Assembly: GCA_036571765.1 (NCBI GenBank)
Contig: BROE01000028.1
Span: forward strand, 7,337,650 to 7,401,649
Source of the DNA: Plecoglossus altivelis
Lineage: Eukaryota > Chordata > Actinopteri > Osmeriformes > Plecoglossidae
Direction of reading: 5' to 3'
Length of the DNA stretch: 64,000 bases
Shown: positions 58,845 through 64,000 of the stretch, in pieces
How positions within the stretch are numbered: position 1 is the stretch's first letter
How the letters are laid out: every line of letters begins with the position of its first letter
Notes under the pieces: model-generated
The model's input: only the letters and a program-made list of their open reading frames with translations
Told to the model about the DNA's origin: nothing
Database searches by the model: none
Position numbers and translations under genes: made by a program

Positions 58845-60507
58845 TGGTTACCGCGACTTCCACGTGTTATATATGCTATGTTGTACGTCCTTCAGAGGAG
58901 ACGAGGAGAGAGAGATACAGCACAGGAGTGAGAAACAGAGCGAGAGAGGAAAAAGAAAGGGAAGGGAGGGGAAGGGAAGGGGGTGAAGAGGGGGAGGGAC
59001 GGGCGAGAGAAAGGGAGGAAGGGAGGGAGATAGGAAGAGGAAAGGAGATGAAAAAGCAAGGGGGAGAGGTAGAGAGATGGAGAGAGACAACAGCGAGAGA
59101 GTGAGAAGGAGAGAGCTACAGTATGTGTGAGAGGGACAGATTGGGAGCCCTCTTCTCTGGCCGTGAGACAACACACCCACTTGAAGCAATCAGAAAGGAA
59201 TCATTATTTGGTTATGCAAAAGCACCAGTGTGTTGATTGCTGCCGCCTGTGTTAATGTTACACACAGAGACAACAGTGGTTTTCCACTCGTTGCTCCCAG
59301 CGTCTTGTACGATAGAAAACTGCGCTATCCACATGAGACAATTACGCCGTTTCGTTTTTTTTCAGATGCTACGAGTTCTGGTTTGACTGTTCAACAACAA
59401 ACAGTGAACCAAAGCATTGTTAAATTCACCGAGAAACGATTACGATTGAGGAGAACCGATCGCATGACAGATCTTGGTGGGAAACTGTCTATTGAGATGA
59501 CTGTCGGAGAGCAAATAAGAAAGGCTTGAATGAGTGTAACAAAATAGCAGCACATACCGTCTAGAAAACAGACATACAAGGAGCCGGCGTACTCTATCGC
59601 TGTCCAACCAATCTGTGGGCTGTCTAGACAACCAACCTATGAGCAGCAGAGGACGTATCAGCCACATCTGCTAAAAGCAATATTAAATCAAGACAATGGG
59701 GGGGAAGAGAAATACAAGTGGCCGAAAGGAGAAAATCAATAGCGTGGAATTCATTTTAGGAGCAGGCAAATGAGAAGGCCTGCTTGCCTTCTAGAAGCTT
59801 CCTCACTGTCAAACCAGCTGATGGCTGCATTCAGGAGGAATTTTTCCCGCTTTCTGAAACTGCGTGAGATAAAGGGATCGGGCGTCAGTCATCTCACTAG
59901 GAGAAGGAACGCACAAGGGCACCTCTGGGGCCAGGTAAGAGGAGTGCAGCCCAGTCGAAGCCATGTTCATCTAGATTGATTGGTTTTTGATTTATGGCTG
60001 GTATTTATCAAACCCACTGTGACGGAAAATCAATGGCACTCCAGTAAAGACACCTTTTAGATTATACAACATTGCCAGCGACAGTGATCCGCGGAGCTTA
60101 GAGAGCTGTCTGCAACATGGCAACCAGCAGTCCAATCATCTCTCAGATCCGCGGGAAAACAGTCGCTCAAGAGAAGAACTGAGATGCAGTAGAACCTCCC
60201 CCTCCACCCCCATGAATCTCTAGCGACCAATCAAGGTCAGACTTCTGCCCTCACGCTGCTGAGGCACCCAGCGCAGACAGGCAAAACCCCCAGCGGTCTC
60301 GCGCGTCGGAGCAGTTTGTTTTTCGGAATGCAGCAGGTGAGAGGTGGTGGTTTTCCCGTTGCCTCGCACAAAACCTCACGTGCGTTCTGATTGGAGCTTG
60401 GAGCCAGAGTGTTAAGGTCATGACAGCACCTTAGAGTGCTGCCAGGTGGAGGCAGATTCAGAGGGCCTGTCGGCAGCTTTGACTGCAAGGAGGAAGCAGG
60501 CTGCAGG

Positions 60508-60732
60508 AGAGAGAAACAGAGAGAGAGACACAGAGAGAGAGACAGAAAGAGAGAGAGAGAGACAGAGAAAGAGACAGAGAGAGATACACAGAGAGAGAGA
60601 TACAGAGAGACACACACACAGAGAGACACAGAGAGAGAGACAGAGCGAGAGAGAGAGAGAGACAGAGAGAGAGACACAGAGAGAGAGATACAGAGCGAGA
60701 GAGAGACATAGCGGGAGAGACAGAGAGAGAGG
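60508..60732. repeat. GA/CA-rich compound tract
   Basis: Imperfect gagaga and cagaga units with short cacaca insertions. ORFs across it are composition artefacts. Confidence 0.88.
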
Positions 60733-62776
60733 TCCAGGGTTCTTGCCTTGGCTCTGGGGCAGAAACAGAAAAAAGAGAGTCCAGCACTTGGAAGCTTTGT
60801 CTTGACTGCTGGAACCAGAGGGTGGGCTCAGTCCTGGCCCGCTGGCACCATGTCAGGCTTCGGAGCCGGGCCGTAAATGAAGCCACAGACAGGCCAGTGA
60901 TGAAATTGCCAAGCAGACAGACTGATTTATGGAAGAGGATGTCAGGGAGGCGGGGCTGATTAATGGAGTGGCATTGACTTGATGGAACCACCAACCTTTT
61001 TCCGAGGGGTCCGAGAAGGGCTTCGACACCGCGGAACACAGGCAACAACATTGACTCAAGGGTCACTATCTCCAGAAGCTTGCTCTCATGGAAACTGGCT
61101 TACATCTCCCATGTAGTCCATCTACCAATCAAACGATCGTCTCGTGTCGGGTACCTCCCCAGCAAACATTCCTGCTCTTATTCCCAGTGAGGTGCGTGTC
61201 TAATGAGGAAACGCATTGATTGAGTGCTCCTCCCCAGAGTTTATGAAGTAGCCAGTGGGCCGCTTAATTAAAGAGCTATCTACCCATTAGGAGATGGCTT
61301 GTGAAATAGAATCAGCATCAGTCTTTTGACGGATGAGGAGGTTTGCTGTTTCTTGAGAGTTTGAAGAGAGGAGAGGAGGGAAGAGGAGAAGGGAAGGGAA
61401 GAGGGAGAGGACAGGAAGATAAGATAGGAGAGGAGACGAGAGGAGCAAAGATAAAAAGGCGGACATGATATCCTTTTCATTTGCCTGCGCGTTAAACAGA
61501 CAAATGAGGAACGAGGTGCACACAAGGCGATGTCGGGCTCTGTGTAAATATGAACCGTCTGCACGCCCTTGTGTGCAACAACTCACGTACAGCTTAATTA
61601 TTCACATGCTTTCGTTCAGTTGTGGTCGTTGATCCGTACCTTTCAAACACCAGCCTATGATGAATGCATGATCTGCTTAAAGGATTGAGTTGCCCGCCAC
61701 CTCAATGAATAATGAACTCGGACATTTCTCTGAGCCGAAACCCAAATAAATCAAAGTAATTAACTCAATAATTGATTGGATTCATTCTCCCTTCAAAATG
61801 GATACGTTTCTGCTAAATCTGCAGAAATAAGAACCTGGACGAGCTCAGAGGCTGGGCCGGGCCCTGCATAAACAACTGGCACATACTGCCAGAGGATAAG
61901 TCACTTTTTAATTACACTGTGCCACACCATGACCCCCCTCCAATCAATGACTGGACAGAACCTACTTGCCTGGCTGATGTGTCAAAATAGGAATTCAGAA
62001 TCGAGACAGTTCTCTCTCTAAACGATTCTCTGGTCCCAAAGCTCGGTCAAATCCATAGGAAGAAAGAGAAAGGGAGAGAGAGAGTAAGGGAGAGAGAATG
62101 ACAAGAACCAGAGAACCATCCCTGGTAGGATGCATGACTAAACTGCTTAGCCGAGATGACAGTTGTTTCAACTGTTCCAAGTACAATACAGTGTAGTGTG
62201 TGTCTGTAAAATAGCCTGGTTTTGCTATGTGGTCTTCCAGAGCTTGCGATTTGCCATATTGTTCAGTAAAAGGTTGAAACTCAACTTCAAGTTACAACAA
62301 CAACAACAAAAAACCGGTTTCGAAATGGATTACATTGACCTAATTTTACAAAGTAAATTAATATTTAATACTAACTGAACTTGTGGCTGGGCAGTTATTG
62401 ATTCGAGGGAGGCCGAGTTATTGCAAGGTAATCGTTAAAAAAACGATTTCGGTCCGTTCTAGTGCAGGTGGCCAGTAGTGTTCTGTGGTGGGTTGAGATC
62501 GATGGCTGTGGTCGACTGTGCTTCTCTGCCTTGTTGATGTTAGACTCAGACAAGAACAATTCATTCCCATCATCTGGAGCAAACCTGTCGGACCACAAGG
62601 GATTCTGGGAAGGGAGGTGGGCTGGTAGCTTCACTCCCGGGTCCCGGGTCTAAGATGAATAATGGATATATGTTGTGTCAACCAACACTGACTTGGTCAG
62701 TACGTCTGTTATTGACTATTGAATCATGAATATTTTAGAGACCCCCCCCTCCCTCCCCCCCATCCACCATAGAAAA

Positions 62777-62885
62777 TTTGGTTTGCGCTTGACTGAAGAT
62801 CGTTGCAAGACGTCATAGGTTCAAATCCCACCCTTTGCTGCATGTTGCTCTGGATCAAACAAAACAGGTCCTTGTTATTTGCAGA
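62777..62885 (+). repeat. tRNA-derived SINE remnant
   Basis: cgcttgactgaagatcgttgcaag followed by a clear box-B-like cataggttcaaatccca and a tgctgcatgttgctctgg tail. Confidence 0.55.
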
Positions 62886-64000
62886 TCACAGTAGTGCGCG
62901 TGTTGCCTGTCCTCAGATGCCAGACAAAAGATCCTGCTTGGCTGGTGACAGACACTGGTGTCAGACACTGGTGACATGCCTGGTGCGTCTCTCAGAAGCA
63001 AGGCTGTCTCAGGCCATATACACATGATGAAAACTGTCGCTTTACAGCCTGTGCTTTGGCGCATGTGGATGACTTGGCACCTAGCTGCCGCGTAATGTTT
63101 CCCAGGTGTATTTCATTCCCACAACCTCCGCTCTAATAGAATATCAACAATTATATTCTTTGATTCTTTAAATGATTATAGTCTTCATGCTGCAATTCAG
63201 GTTTAATGCCTGAATTGTTATGGAGGAAGAGGGGAGGGAGTAAGCACTGGCTGGACCCTCTGTAGTCAGGTCACATGTCAGACTTCTCAGATGAACCTCC
63301 TAATCCTGGTGTGAAAGCAACACGGCTAAAGATGTATCCGCCGCGGTCTGCTACCGTGTCTTTCAAACGCGGCAGCGTCACCGGGTAGCGGAAGAGTGAG
63401 CCATTAGCATGACAGCCGGCCAATAAAACGTCGTAAACGTCTCCTCGTTAAACTGCGAACCGCGACCGTAAACTAGCGATATGCCCAAATGTTGAACGTG
63501 AAATCGTGTCAAGCCGTGGTGACATTAGGTCATTTGAGCTAGTTTCACCTCGGACCAACCTGCCCGGTCCTGCTAATTAGTCCGGCGCCATGGTTATACT
63601 GCGTTGCCCGGTTTCCACCAGAGAGAACGTATGGTACAGAGCGAGACCTTCCGGCGCCTGTGGCAGGCTGCCTAATGAGAGGAGAAAGACATGTCCTCAG
63701 ACGATGTCAGCAAGCTGATACCAAGGACTGACAAAGGCGATTCATCAAGGGGTATCATGTAATTACCAGATTAACGGTGCACTGTGTGGGTCCTCTGTGG
63801 CCCCAGGCAGTTTGAGGCCTTTCTGCGTGTCTGGAACTCCTTTAGCGCTTGCCGGCTAATGGCCGAGGTTACCGTGTCTGGACTTCCTTAACATTGTGGC
63901 TAATGGGCGAGGTCACGGCGTCAATCACCCCGGGTTCAGAGTGGGATGGCCGATGACAGACAGAGCGCCCTGGTTCAGTCATCACCTCAGGGATGTCTGG

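Larger units (their letters stand above)
52797..64000. other. Upstream flank of atp10a, no supported gene
   Basis: About 11 kb with no exon I can support; neither a GABA-receptor gene (the next human neighbour) nor anything else was recognised. It holds GA tracts, C runs (54712-54731, 55580-55598, 55847-55863), SINE remnants, a short CpG-rich patch near 55725-56075 and TAAT-rich stretches near 61180-61300 and 61700-61800. Confidence 0.55.

Noticed and set aside
52797..64000. A gabrb3-like gene next to atp10a as in human
   Set aside because: No GABA-A receptor motif or plausible exon was seen on either strand in the 11 kb upstream.

Overview
This is a piece of a teleost fish genome. Genes are split by GT-AG introns. 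Intergenic DNA is full of CA, GA and longer tandem repeats. Several tRNA-derived SINE remnants and one battered LINE are present. The three recognisable genes are close relatives of human CNGA3, UBE3A and ATP10A. There are no operons, CRISPR arrays or other prokaryotic features. Exon ends were placed by reading splice sites and checking that codon phase carries across each junction. Identity rests on remembered vertebrate family sequences, not on a search.

Layout. 371-4561 (+) is cnga3, the cone photoreceptor cyclic-nucleotide-gated channel alpha subunit, in 8 coding exons with a 3' UTR to about 5340. 5640-6515 (+) is an unrecognised, possibly frame-broken coiled-coil ORF. 8364-12807 (-) is ube3a, a HECT E3 ubiquitin ligase, in 10 coding exons including a 42-nt micro-exon. 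12808-23262 holds no gene I can support, apart from the probable atp10a 3' UTR at its right end. 23263-52796 (-) is atp10a, a class-5 P4-type phospholipid flippase; I place 19 coding exons and cannot find two that the family requires. 52797-64000 is the upstream flank of atp10a, with repeats but no supported gene.

The gene order matters more than any single gene. UBE3A and ATP10A are neighbours in the human 15q11-q13 Angelman/Prader-Willi region. Outside placental mammals UBE3A is known to sit beside CNGA3. This window shows cnga3, ube3a and atp10a together, the arrangement expected before the imprinted domain was assembled. The three proteins are not known to share a pathway: one is a plasma-membrane cation channel, one a cytosolic/nuclear ligase and one a membrane lipid transporter.

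Sequence quality is uneven. A 74-base N gap at 28058-28131 is flanked by two copies of the same about 1.4-kb atp10a segment. The second copy is riddled with small indels except at its ends, which looks like an unmerged, unpolished contig overlap. A second indel-rich block (about 34.6-36.4 kb) carries a recognisable LINE and lies in the interval where one atp10a exon should be. I found no new biological system. The best leads are the ancestral linkage, the coding DEKK repeat in cnga3, the ube3a micro-exon that splits an ATG, the unknown coiled-coil ORF and the assembly artefacts that would corrupt an automatic atp10a model.
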